A DNA stretch of 8,941 nucleotides from JBHIET01 sp046760785 (lineage in GTDB: Bacteria; Chloroflexota; Anaerolineae; B4-G1): contig JBHIET010000103.1 in NCBI GenBank assembly GCA_046760785.1, forward strand, positions 1 to 8,941, given 5' to 3'. Positions 1 through 5,802 of this stretch are shown here, piece by piece. Each line of letters starts with the position of its first letter. Position 1 is the first letter of the stretch. The translations under genes were made by a program, and so were the position numbers. The notes beneath the pieces were generated by a model that had not been told where the DNA came from, searched no databases, and was given only the letters and a program-made list of their open reading frames with translations.

Positions 1-203
1 CGATACATGGGCTACTCCTGGCTCATCGGGATTTGCCCTATCATACTACACGTGCGTGAAATGTGAAAGGTAACCTTTTTCAGGGGAGTCACTATAATAC
101 TTGATACGAGGAATGGGGGGCTTACCAGCCTATGGGGCCGTTAAGAAATAACCTCCTATTCTACCCCAGGACTAGACAGGACAACGGTCGCAAGAGTAAG
201 ACC
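1..203. other. Non-coding leader region
   Basis: No open reading frame with a usable ribosome binding site was found here. The first 21 bases (CGATAC at 1-6, CTACTC at 12-17, then GGCTC) resemble the right half of the repeat at 279-328 in the same orientation, so a third, degraded copy may straddle the window edge. The stretch also holds a 13-base palindrome (66-78) and an isolated TATAAT (93-98), listed separately. Nothing else stands out. Confidence 0.5.
66..98 (+). promoter_or_regulatory. Possible promoter with palindromic operator
   Basis: Positions 66-78 read AAAGGTAACCTTT, a perfect palindrome of two 6-base arms around one central base. A perfect TATAAT lies at 93-98. The palindrome covers the place where a -35 box would sit (about 70-75), and that stretch does not match TTGACA. 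A repressor or activator site overlapping a weak promoter is therefore possible. The first gene starts 300 bases further on, beyond the inverted repeats, so the target transcript is unclear. Confidence 0.25.
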
Positions 204-246
204 AGCATCCTGAGTAGGCCGAAATGGAGGCCGTATCGAAGGGTGC
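204..246 (+). repeat. Hairpin repeat, copy A
   Basis: This copy consists of a 14-base left arm AGCATCCTGAGTAG (204-217), a variable centre that can fold through GGCC (217-220) and GGCC (229-232), and a 14-base right arm GTATCGAAGGGTGC (233-246). Both arms recur exactly, in reverse complement, in copy B at 279-328, while the centre differs. Conserved arms around a changeable hairpin are typical of REP/BIME-like dispersed repeats. Membership of a genome-wide family is inferred, because one window cannot show it. Confidence 0.75.
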
Positions 247-278
247 GGGTTGTGACAAGCAAGGGCCTAGGATAAGCT

Positions 279-328
279 GCACCCTTCGATACACTGCTTC
301 ACTGCGTTCCGCAGCTACTCAGGATGCT
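279..328 (-). repeat. Hairpin repeat, copy B (inverted)
   Basis: This is the reverse complement of copy A in its arms: GCACCCTTCGATAC (279-292) and CTACTCAGGATGCT (315-328) match copy A over 14 of 14 bases each. Its centre (293-314) is different and longer, with its own hairpin CTGCG-TTC-CGCAG (302-314). Together A and B can fold into a cloverleaf-like shape: an outer 14-bp stem, an inner 14-bp stem with a 32-base loop (247-278), and one side hairpin on each flank. There is no T-run, so it is not a standard intrinsic terminator. Confidence 0.75.
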
Positions 329-397
329 CAGGTGACTTTGCAAAAGCGGTAAGTTGTTTTCTTACAGATCCTATAGCAAGGAAAAGGAGGAGCAGCA

Positions 398-1015
398 ATG
401 TCGGCTATGACTATCGCCATGTTGGTGGAGGCCGTCACGGGCATTGCCACGATCAGCAGGGAAGTGACCGGTCTGATTGGCCAAATCCAGTCCAGGCGCA
501 AGGTACCCGAGGCGGAACTGCAGCCCATCAGGGAGCAGGTGGAGAACCTCCAGCAGTCAACGCGCAGCATCGGCAGGCTGGCCCATACCCTCAACGAATA
601 CATCAACACCTACCTTGTCCTGGTGCCTATCAAGTCTTCCTGTGACTTGCTGCGGGTGTACGTGAGGGAAAACCTCCCCTCGCTGCGGAAGAAACGGGAT
701 GACGAAGGAGCATGGTCAGTCGTTTTCTATATGTTCAGCAATGTTAGCAGCATAGCGGACTCAGGGTATGAGCGGGTGTTGCGCAACCCGTCGGGGCTGC
801 TGGACAGAGACGACCTCAATACAATGGAGCCACGTATCCAGAACTTCAATGAGACCCGGAATCGAGCCGGCGAATGCATCAGGAGCAAACTGTCGGGAGA
901 GAGACTGCTGGACCACGTGGAGAGGATGAACGACGAATCTCAGAAGATCCTCAGTGTCCTGCAAGGCCGGATAGATGGCATCCTCCACGAGTTGACACCT
1001 CTGCAGTTTCAGTAG
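398..1015 (+). CDS. Hypothetical helical/coiled-coil protein
   Basis: The family is not recognised. The 205-residue product is predicted by eye to be almost entirely alpha-helical. Residues 5-30 form an amphipathic stretch rich in Ala, Ile and Val. Residues 36-70 look like a coiled coil (Glu/Gln/Leu-rich, EQVENLQQS). The middle (75-125) is more hydrophobic and mixed, and residues 140-200 form a second long charged helix. There is no clear signal peptide, membrane helix, catalytic motif or Cys pair, so it is probably cytosolic. The start is chosen because AAGGAGG (384-390) lies 7 bases upstream; the next ATG (407) is less well placed. It is the first of four same-strand genes of unknown function, so it probably heads an operon. 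A structural or scaffold role is a guess from composition. Gene reality is well supported by the ribosome site and by the length of the open frame. Confidence 0.75.
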   Translation: MSAMTIAMLVEAVTGIATISREVTGLIGQIQSRRKVPEAELQPIREQVENLQQSTRSIGRLAHTLNEYINTYLVLVPIKSSCDLLRVYVRENLPSLRKKRDDEGAWSVVFYMFSNVSSIADSGYERVLRNPSGLLDRDDLNTMEPRIQNFNETRNRAGECIRSKLSGERLLDHVERMNDESQKILSVLQGRIDGILHELTPLQFQ

Positions 1016-1053
1016 CCCGGAAAGCGACTTTTGGGCAAGGATGAGTTCCGACA

Positions 1054-1701
1054 ATGGCAATATCTCGCGGCAGCAAGTACGAGATAGGTAAACAGGCTAA
1101 GCCCCCTGAAGAAACCGGTTTTACCCCGGATACTCTGACCGACCGACGTAGGCGCATTCTTGACAAAATGACCAGAACCGTCGACGAACTCCGTACCTAT
1201 ATCGAAAGGTATGGCCAAGCGGTTGACGCGGAGCGGTTCAGCACCATTCTCCTCGAACAGATTGACCTGCTGGATTCGCTCCAGCCTACAGATGATTGGA
1301 AGGGGTACTTGAGAGACATCAGGCGGATCTACGACGAATCGGCCAAACTGGCCAGAAAAATGAGCCAATGGAAGAAAATGCTCCGCCCAGAAAAAAGGGT
1401 GATGTCCGATCAAACCAGAAAGCTCAGGGATGAGTTCAACGCCAGGGAAGAGAGCGTGATGGTCCTGGTCGAACAGCACAAACAGGCACACGACAGTACC
1501 AAAGATCATATGCCGCGACTCCGACAACTGCCGAGTGGCGAAAAACATAAGGTTCTGGACGAACTACAAAGCTTTGTACGAAGCATGTGCACCAGCGCGG
1601 GCGAAATCCGCGATCAACTGTATGATGGAATCAATAATCTCGTCACGGAGGAACTCAAGGCACAATTGGGGGAACTCAGGCAACCAGGAGAAGGAGGCTA
1701 A
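1054..1701 (+). CDS. Hypothetical charged helical protein
   Basis: The family is not recognised. The 215-residue product is highly charged and helical. It has a basic start (residues 1-20), a cluster TDRRRRILDK (29-38), heptad-like helices at about 32-55, 60-75 and 85-108, a long helix at about 118-150, and a C-terminal helix (165-210) ending in a Gly-rich tail. No signal peptide, membrane segment or enzyme motif is visible. The start is 38 bases after the previous gene; AAGG (1037-1040) is a weak and rather distant ribosome site, so translation may partly depend on the upstream gene. The next gene begins 3 bases after its stop, so the two are almost certainly co-transcribed. Its size and helical make-up resemble the first gene of the cluster, which suggests the two pair through coiled coils, but no sequence similarity between them was noticed by eye. 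Confidence 0.75.
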   Translation: MAISRGSKYEIGKQAKPPEETGFTPDTLTDRRRRILDKMTRTVDELRTYIERYGQAVDAERFSTILLEQIDLLDSLQPTDDWKGYLRDIRRIYDESAKLARKMSQWKKMLRPEKRVMSDQTRKLRDEFNAREESVMVLVEQHKQAHDSTKDHMPRLRQLPSGEKHKVLDELQSFVRSMCTSAGEIRDQLYDGINNLVTEELKAQLGELRQPGEGG

Positions 1702-1704
1702 AGA

Positions 1705-2508
1705 ATGGACGCATCACTTCAGGCTAAGACCACAATTGAGGCCAAGCTGAAGGAATTGGCCCGAAGTGGACCGCTGCCGGTCGCCCAGGCTCTCGACTGG
1801 GCCCATGCAATCGCCGACCTGGTGGAACAAGCGGCTGCCCCACTCGAAGAAGGTGGCTACTTCGAGCAGGCGGCTGATCTATACGAAAAGGCCGCACGCG
1901 CCTTCCGGTTGGCAATGGAAAAGGTGCCGAGGAAGGAGAGGAAGCGGCTGGCCTCTCTAGAAGACTTTTGGTCGGTGAAGGCCGACGTGACACGCCGCGC
2001 AGCCCCACCGACGCCTCCGGTCGAGCAGCCCAAAGCTCCTACCACCGGCAGCCTGCTGCCGAAAGTGCAGCCCGCCGCTGAACCCAAGCCGTCGGCTGCT
2101 GCCTTCGAGAGACCAGGTGAGGTACCGGGTGGACGCCGGCCCGTAATCCAACCCCCGTCGCTCGCCGGTAGACCCAGGCCGTCGGCCGTTGCTCAGAAGA
2201 AGCCTGGTGAGATACCGGGTGGACATAGGCTTGTGGCCCAACCTCCGTCACTCGCCGGTGTACCCAAACCGTCGGCCATTGCTCTCAGAAAACTGGGTGA
2301 GATGCAGGGCGTGCGTTGGCCCGTGGCCCAATCCCCGCCATTCACCGGTGAACCCAAGGCATCGGCCATTTCCTTCAGAAAGCTGGGTGAGGTACAGGCC
2401 GAGCGCCGGCCTGTGGCCCAATCCCCACCGCTTATTGACAAATCCAAACCGTCGGCTATAGCCAAGCTCCGGCAGGCCCTTGGCCTCAAGAAGCCGGATA
2501 AGGCATAG
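1705..2508 (+). CDS. Helical-hairpin protein with proline-rich tandem repeats
   Basis: The 267-residue product has two parts. Residues 1-95 are helical, with a TPR/MIT-like pattern (GYFEQAADLYEKAARAF, residues 51-67), the kind of helical hairpin that binds other proteins. After a Pro/Thr linker (100-126) come four 30-residue repeats (127-156, 157-186, 187-216, 217-246) and a partial fifth (247-253). Their pattern is PKPSAIA, then a basic pair, then (P/L)GE(V/I/M), then RPVAQ(P/S)P. The protein ends in a basic helix LRQALGLKKPDKA. The repeat arms are probably disordered and could be multivalent binding segments. The start is clear: AAGGAGG (1691-1697) sits 7 bases upstream, inside the end of the previous gene. 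No signal peptide is seen. The TPR/MIT assignment is by appearance only and the function is unknown. Confidence 0.75.
   Translation: MDASLQAKTTIEAKLKELARSGPLPVAQALDWAHAIADLVEQAAAPLEEGGYFEQAADLYEKAARAFRLAMEKVPRKERKRLASLEDFWSVKADVTRRAAPPTPPVEQPKAPTTGSLLPKVQPAAEPKPSAAAFERPGEVPGGRRPVIQPPSLAGRPRPSAVAQKKPGEIPGGHRLVAQPPSLAGVPKPSAIALRKLGEMQGVRWPVAQSPPFTGEPKASAISFRKLGEVQAERRPVAQSPPLIDKSKPSAIAKLRQALGLKKPDKA
2083..2463 (+). repeat. Four 90-bp in-frame tandem repeats plus partial unit
   Basis: Units begin at 2083, 2173, 2263 and 2353, with a partial unit at 2443. Each opens with a variant of CCCAAGCCGTCGGC and encodes 30 residues. Units 1 and 2 share GGE/GGH-type and PPSLAG spellings, while units 3 and 4 share KLGE and QSPP. 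This suggests the array grew by duplication of a pair or by stepwise copying, followed by drift. The unit length is exactly a multiple of three, so copy-number changes would keep the reading frame. Confidence 0.85.
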
Positions 2509-2635
2509 GCACAATCCTCGCCACCTGCCGGGCGGGACGAGGAAGTGGAGAGCAAGACGCCGAAGTTTCCGCGCCAGAAACCCCGATCTCAACGAGATTC
2601 GGAGGGCGAACCGCTTCGGAGAAAGGAGCATAGAG

Positions 2636-3349
2636 ATGGACATCCAGCATGGGATACCAGCCACCCCGCCTCCTGCGGAGACCGAGGACGAAGAAACATT
2701 GATTCGGAGGGAGGCAGGTCTGTTCTTGCAGTTCCTCCAGGCCGACCCGGGAGCCAGGGCCTATATTGACCGCACCATCCGGCAGCACCTGCAGGATGGG
2801 GTGGGCCTGGAGACGTGGCAGAACATCCTGGGTGGCCTGACCGTGTACGCCGGAGAGGACATCACGCACTTCATGCTGATGACCCTGCTCAGCGCGGAGG
2901 AACTGCTCAACCCGGACGAAGTGCTCAGCTCGGACGACACTGGCATCTTGGCTCTGGTCGAAAAGCAGGTCGGCCCGGAGGTGTGGTCCTATCTGCGCGG
3001 CCTGATGGCCCTCTACAGCGCCGATCTCAGAGAGGCTTACGAGGTTTCTGGCCAGAACGTCCAGGGTTGGAGAACTGTCAACCGCAGGGTCTACTACGAC
3101 CACCTGGCAGAGGCATGGCGTGCCACCTTTGAGATCATCAAGTTTGGCGGAGAGCGGGTGTACCTGGACGAGACCCCCACCTCGGCCATCGTGCTGTGCC
3201 AGGCCATCCTAGATGCTCTCAATTCCGTGCCGGTCGAGGCAGCCCAGCAGGTGGCCAATCGGGAGGCCGTCGAGGGCCTGGTCGGTCTGTTCTACACCTT
3301 CGTCGAGCATTTCGCCCCTGATCTCCTAGAGGAAGGCGAGGACGATTAG
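2636..3349 (+). CDS. Hypothetical acidic helical protein
   Basis: The family is not recognised. The 237-residue product is acidic, mainly helical and apparently soluble. A Pro/Glu-rich N-terminus (1-20) precedes a helical core (22-165) with segments such as WQNILGGLTVYAGEDITHFM (61-80) and VWSYLRGLMALYSADLREAY (116-135), then a second helical region (167-230) and an acidic tail (EEGEDD). No catalytic motif is seen. The frame is open back to 2480, but the start at 2636 is preferred: AAAGGAG (2622-2628) lies 7 bases upstream, and the extra 52 residues would be Arg-rich and overlap the previous gene. It follows that gene after 127 bases holding a small hairpin (ATCTC-AAC-GAGAT, 2586-2598). The same strand and good ribosome site suggest it is the last gene of the four-gene unit. 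The strongly acidic character could suit binding to the basic repeat tail of its neighbour, which is speculation. Confidence 0.75.
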   Translation: MDIQHGIPATPPPAETEDEETLIRREAGLFLQFLQADPGARAYIDRTIRQHLQDGVGLETWQNILGGLTVYAGEDITHFMLMTLLSAEELLNPDEVLSSDDTGILALVEKQVGPEVWSYLRGLMALYSADLREAYEVSGQNVQGWRTVNRRVYYDHLAEAWRATFEIIKFGGERVYLDETPTSAIVLCQAILDALNSVPVEAAQQVANREAVEGLVGLFYTFVEHFAPDLLEEGEDD

Positions 3350-3374
3350 CCCCACGGCGTCCGATCTAGCGATA

Positions 3375-3420
3375 CCTGCCCTCCTCCCACCGATTGCGCT
3401 GAATCAACGGGAGGGCCAGG
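3375..3420 (+). terminator. Stem-loop after the four-gene cluster
   Basis: CCTGCCCTCC (3375-3384) pairs with GGAGGGCCAGG (3410-3420) over 10 pairs with one bulged base. A smaller stem GATT/AATC (3392-3395, 3402-3405) sits inside the loop. It lies 25 bases after the last stop codon of the cluster. There is no T-run, so it may be a weak or factor-dependent terminator or an RNA-end stabiliser. It also buries GGGAGG, the only ribosome-like site for a possible GTG start at 3422. Confidence 0.4.
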
Positions 3421-3517
3421 TGTGTATTCTGATGAGGCGACCCCAGCACACACAGCGTTACTCCATTCCTGCACCCCGGCCAGCCTTTCGTCTGCCTTCA
3501 GTCCAACGACCCCGACG

Positions 3518-3886
3518 ATGACTGTAGGCTTCTTCGAGCGAGTTTACCGGCTGGTACGGCAGGTGCCGCCTGGCAAGGTCACTTCCTACGGGGCAATTGC
3601 CCGCATGTTGGGTCATCCCCGCGCTGCCCGCACCGTTGGGTGGGCACTGCACAGCCTGCCCCCCTCTATCCCCCCGGATGAAAGGGGGGGTGACGTGCCG
3701 TGGCACCGTGTCATCAACAGCCAGGGCCGCATCTCCACCAGTTGCCGGGAGCACGGTGCCGACCTTCAGCGGGTGCTCCTGGAAGCCGAGGGGATCGAGT
3801 TCGACAATCACGGGTACGTGGACTGGGACCGCTTCGGCTGGGAAGGGCTTCCGTGGCCGGAGGTCGAGGAATTGATGTACGCGTAG
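3518..3886 (+). CDS. Alkyltransferase-like (ATL) DNA-binding protein
   Basis: The 122-residue product matches the C-terminal DNA-binding domain of O6-alkylguanine-DNA alkyltransferases. Visible marks are FFERVYRLVRQVPPGKVTSYG (5-25), the helix-turn-helix AARTVGWAL (36-44) with Arg38 in the position of the arginine finger, and PWHRVI (61-66). In true alkyltransferases this last motif is PCHR with a reactive Cys. Trp at that place defines the ATL proteins, which bind O6-alkylguanine, flip it out and hand the lesion to nucleotide excision repair without removing the alkyl group. The start at 3518 gives the usual family N-terminus and length but has no clear ribosome site. A GTG at 3422 would add 32 low-complexity residues. 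Unusual is a Pro/Gly-rich insert (about 48-59) before PWHR, encoded by C- and G-runs. It could be co-transcribed with the hydrolase gene that starts 16 bases later. Confidence 0.88.
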   Translation: MTVGFFERVYRLVRQVPPGKVTSYGAIARMLGHPRAARTVGWALHSLPPSIPPDERGGDVPWHRVINSQGRISTSCREHGADLQRVLLEAEGIEFDNHGYVDWDRFGWEGLPWPEVEELMYA

Positions 3887-3902
3887 CGGAAAGAAGTCCG
3901 TG

Positions 3903-4928
3903 ATGAACCAATTCACCATCCCCCTAACCGCTCTGATTCTGCTGGCCTTGGCCTGCAACCTGGAACAGGCTACCATCACCTCTACCCTCAGCCCCACCCC
4001 TCTTCCCTCTCCCACCCCGCCCGGCGGCTCGGAAAAACGCTGCGGCGATGGGGTCTGCGACGGGCCGGAGAACAGCAGTAACTGCCCCGATGATTGCCCG
4101 GCAGAGGGGGTATTGCCCATCCCGGAGGAGGAAAACGTGTATTGGATAACCAGTCCCACCAGTAGCGCGCGACTGTACGTGCAAGTTATGCATCCCCAAA
4201 ACTGGGGTGGGGAGGCGCTGCCCACGCTGGTGCTCGTCCCCGGCGGCTCGGGCGATAGCAGCAACTTTCTCGACTCGCCCAGGAAAACCCAGGCGCTGAC
4301 CGACGAGGGCTTTGTCCTCGTGGTCTTTGACCCCGACGGGCGCGGCCACAGCGAGGGCGTCGAGGACGACGACGGCTACGTCCACCAGGACGGCCTGGCC
4401 GAAATCATCCGCTTCGCCGCCACCCTGCCGGAGGTAGATGCGGAGCAAATCGGCCTGGTCTCCTACTCCTACGGCGTCACCATGGCCGCTGGCGCGCTGG
4501 CCCGTTACCCCGACCTGCCCGTGCGCTTCTTCATTGACTGGGAAGGCCCGGCCAACCGGAACGACACCGGCGGCTGCGACGAAGCAAAGACCGGTCACCT
4601 GCAGGGCCACCCCTGCGACGACGAGGACTTTTGGCGCGAGCGCGAGGCTGCGACCTTCGCCCTGCAACTGCAAGTCCCTTACCAACGGCTGCAATCGGAA
4701 CAGGATCACGTCCAGCCGGATAACGAACACGCGCTGCTGATGATCGCCAACGCCACCGCCGAAGTATACGGCGGCCACGGCAGAGCCCCTTGGACCCGGC
4801 TGAACGACCTCGCCCCGAACACCGTCTACACCGTGGATGCGCCCCCGCCGATGATTCCGGAGGGTGAGGACCAGAGACTGGAAGCGCTGATCGCCTGTTA
4901 TGCCAACGAACTCCTGAGACTGCTGTGA
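3903..4928 (+). CDS. Secreted alpha/beta hydrolase, probable lipoprotein
   Basis: The 341-residue product starts with a hydrophobic signal (residues 4-17) ending in ALA-C18, a lipobox-like site although without a basic N-terminus, so lipid anchoring is probable rather than sure. A Pro/Thr/Ser linker (24-42) follows, then a Cys-rich motif CGDGVC...CPDDC (Cys47, 52, 61, 65) of the CGDGxC type seen in some extracellular proteins, possibly metal-binding or disulfide-linked. From about 75 on it has an alpha/beta-hydrolase fold: oxyanion-type PGGSG (113-117), DPDGRGHS (133-140), and the nucleophile elbow SYSYG with Ser169. The first Gly of the usual GxSxG is Ser here. Asp248-His249 or His256 are candidates for the rest of the triad. 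Four more Cys occur downstream. The substrate is unknown; an esterase or peptidase acting outside the membrane is likely. GTG at 3900 is an alternative start, and GGAAAG (3888-3893) fits the ATG at 3903. Confidence 0.8.
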   Translation: MNQFTIPLTALILLALACNLEQATITSTLSPTPLPSPTPPGGSEKRCGDGVCDGPENSSNCPDDCPAEGVLPIPEEENVYWITSPTSSARLYVQVMHPQNWGGEALPTLVLVPGGSGDSSNFLDSPRKTQALTDEGFVLVVFDPDGRGHSEGVEDDDGYVHQDGLAEIIRFAATLPEVDAEQIGLVSYSYGVTMAAGALARYPDLPVRFFIDWEGPANRNDTGGCDEAKTGHLQGHPCDDEDFWREREAATFALQLQVPYQRLQSEQDHVQPDNEHALLMIANATAEVYGGHGRAPWTRLNDLAPNTVYTVDAPPPMIPEGEDQRLEALIACYANELLRLL

Positions 4929-4935
4929 CCACTCG

Positions 4936-5436
4936 ATGAGCCAGTCCGACAAACCCGATTCATCTGCATCCCTCAGACTCCTGGCCGACGGCATGCTGGG
5001 CCGACTGGCGAAGTGGTTGCGGCTTCTGGGCTACGACACCGCCTACGAAAACGATGCCGACGACGCCGAACTGGCCCGCCGCGCCCGTGCCGAGAGCCGC
5101 ATACTCCTCACCCGCGATCACGAACTGGCGGCCCGGCGCGGCCTGCGTACGCTGCTGATCCAATCGGAGGTGCTGGAAGAACAGGTGCGGGAGGTGCAGG
5201 ATGCCCTTGGCCCCCCGCCCCATCCTGCCCTCTCCCGCTGCTCCGTGTGCAACGTCGTGCTTGAGGCCATCTCTCCCGACGAGATCGCCGACCGCGTTCC
5301 CCCCTTCGTGCTGCAGACCCAGACCAAATTCCGCCGCTGCCCCGGCTGCGGGCGGGTTTACTGGCCCGGCACCCACCTCCAGGCGATGCGTGAGCAGATG
5401 GAGAGATTCACCACAGAGGGGCTTGACAATGCCTGA
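4936..5436 (+). CDS. Mut7-C RNase-type PIN-like protein with zinc ribbon
   Basis: The 166-residue product matches the Mut7-C family (once DUF82), named after the C-terminal part of C. elegans MUT-7. The PIN-like nuclease core includes LLADGMLGRLAKWLRLLGYD (15-34) with Asp18, the acidic stretch NDADDAE (39-45), and ILLTRDHELA (56-65) with Asp61; these acids would bind the catalytic metal. The C-terminus carries a zinc ribbon: CSVC (Cys102, 105) and CPGC (Cys135, 138), followed by the family hallmark RVYWPGTH (140-147). Nuclease activity on RNA is proposed for the family; the in vivo target is not known to me. No ribosome site precedes the ATG, and the upstream stop is only 7 bases away, so translation probably relies on coupling to the hydrolase gene. 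The next small gene overlaps its end by 8 bases. Confidence 0.87.
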   Translation: MSQSDKPDSSASLRLLADGMLGRLAKWLRLLGYDTAYENDADDAELARRARAESRILLTRDHELAARRGLRTLLIQSEVLEEQVREVQDALGPPPHPALSRCSVCNVVLEAISPDEIADRVPPFVLQTQTKFRRCPGCGRVYWPGTHLQAMREQMERFTTEGLDNA

Positions 5437-5620
5437 TTGCCCCCGCTGCGGCGCTGCCATCACGCCCGGCACGCCGGAATGTCCCACCTGCGCTCAACCC
5501 CTCTGCCCAGATTGCGGCGCTGCCATCGGCGCGAATGACACCGTCTGCGCATCCTGCGGCGCGGAACTGGCACTAGTCTGCTCTGAGTGCGGTGGAGAAG
5601 TGGGCCCAATAAGTTCGTAA
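5429..5620 (+). CDS. Small zinc-ribbon protein, probably truncated
   Basis: The 63-residue product is nearly all zinc ribbon. CPRC/CPTC (Cys4, 7 and 18, 21) and CPDC/CASC (Cys26, 29 and 40, 43) form two complete ribbons. CSEC (Cys51, 54) starts a third, but the protein ends at residue 63 without the second Cys pair. The start overlaps the previous stop by 8 bases and is backed by AGAGGGG (5415-5421), 7 bases upstream. The last codons and the stop run into the repeat region beginning near 5617. A 3' truncation by insertion of those repeats is the simplest reading, and no Cys-rich continuation was found beyond them. It may still make a working two-ribbon protein. Its tie to the Mut7-C gene suggests a role with nucleic acid or protein, but the function is unknown. 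Confidence 0.7.
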   Translation: MPDCPRCGAAITPGTPECPTCAQPLCPDCGAAIGANDTVCASCGAELALVCSECGGEVGPISS

Positions 5621-5802
5621 CTATCTTGACAATGTCACATTTGGCCAAAGGCTCTCAGCCCTTGTCCCCAAGGGCGTGTTCCCCGGGCAAATCTCGTTTG
5701 AGACGCCCCCGAGGCTTCGTCCTGAGGCTCAGCCCGAAGGGACGGGGGCTACGAGCACCGGCGAGCAAGTGCAGCCTGCTTTATGTTAATCCGACATTGT
5801 CA
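5617..5802. mobile_element. Miniature repeat element 1 (MITE-like)
   Basis: TTGACAATGTC (5626-5636) is matched by its exact reverse complement GACATTGTCAA (5793-5803). The 6-base word AACTAT occurs just outside on both sides (5619-5624 and 5803-5808, the latter sharing one base with the inverted repeat), as a target-site duplication would. No protein is encoded. Inside lie a hairpin CCCTTG-TCCC-CAAGGG (5659-5674) and a palindrome CTGAGGCTCAG (5722-5732). The block AGGCTCTCAGCCCTTGTCCC (5649-5668) recurs in element 2 with one change. The boundaries are approximate. Confidence 0.55.

Noticed and set aside
113..151. Twelve-codon ORF starting ATGGGGGGC
   Set aside because: The only ribosome-like site (GAGGA) is directly against the ATG, and nothing supports translation.
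2083..2463. CRISPR-like array
   Set aside because: Repeats are 90 bp, contiguous, in frame with a good gene and without unique spacers, so this is a protein repeat.
2480..2635. N-terminal extension of the fourth operon gene
   Set aside because: It is Arg-rich, overlaps the end of the previous gene, and lacks a ribosome site; AAAGGAG before 2636 decides the start.
3458..4264. Open frame of 268 codons on the minus strand
   Set aside because: It runs across two real plus-strand genes and their junction and has no recognisable motif.
3924..4994. Long open frame of 356 codons on the minus strand
   Set aside because: It mirrors the hydrolase gene in G+C-rich DNA; its product is low-complexity Gly/Val/Arg-rich with no domain, while the plus strand has signal, motifs and a ribosome site.
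5626..5631. Perfect TTGACA as a -35 box
   Set aside because: It is part of the inverted repeat TTGACAATGTC, and no -10-like sequence lies 16-18 bases downstream.
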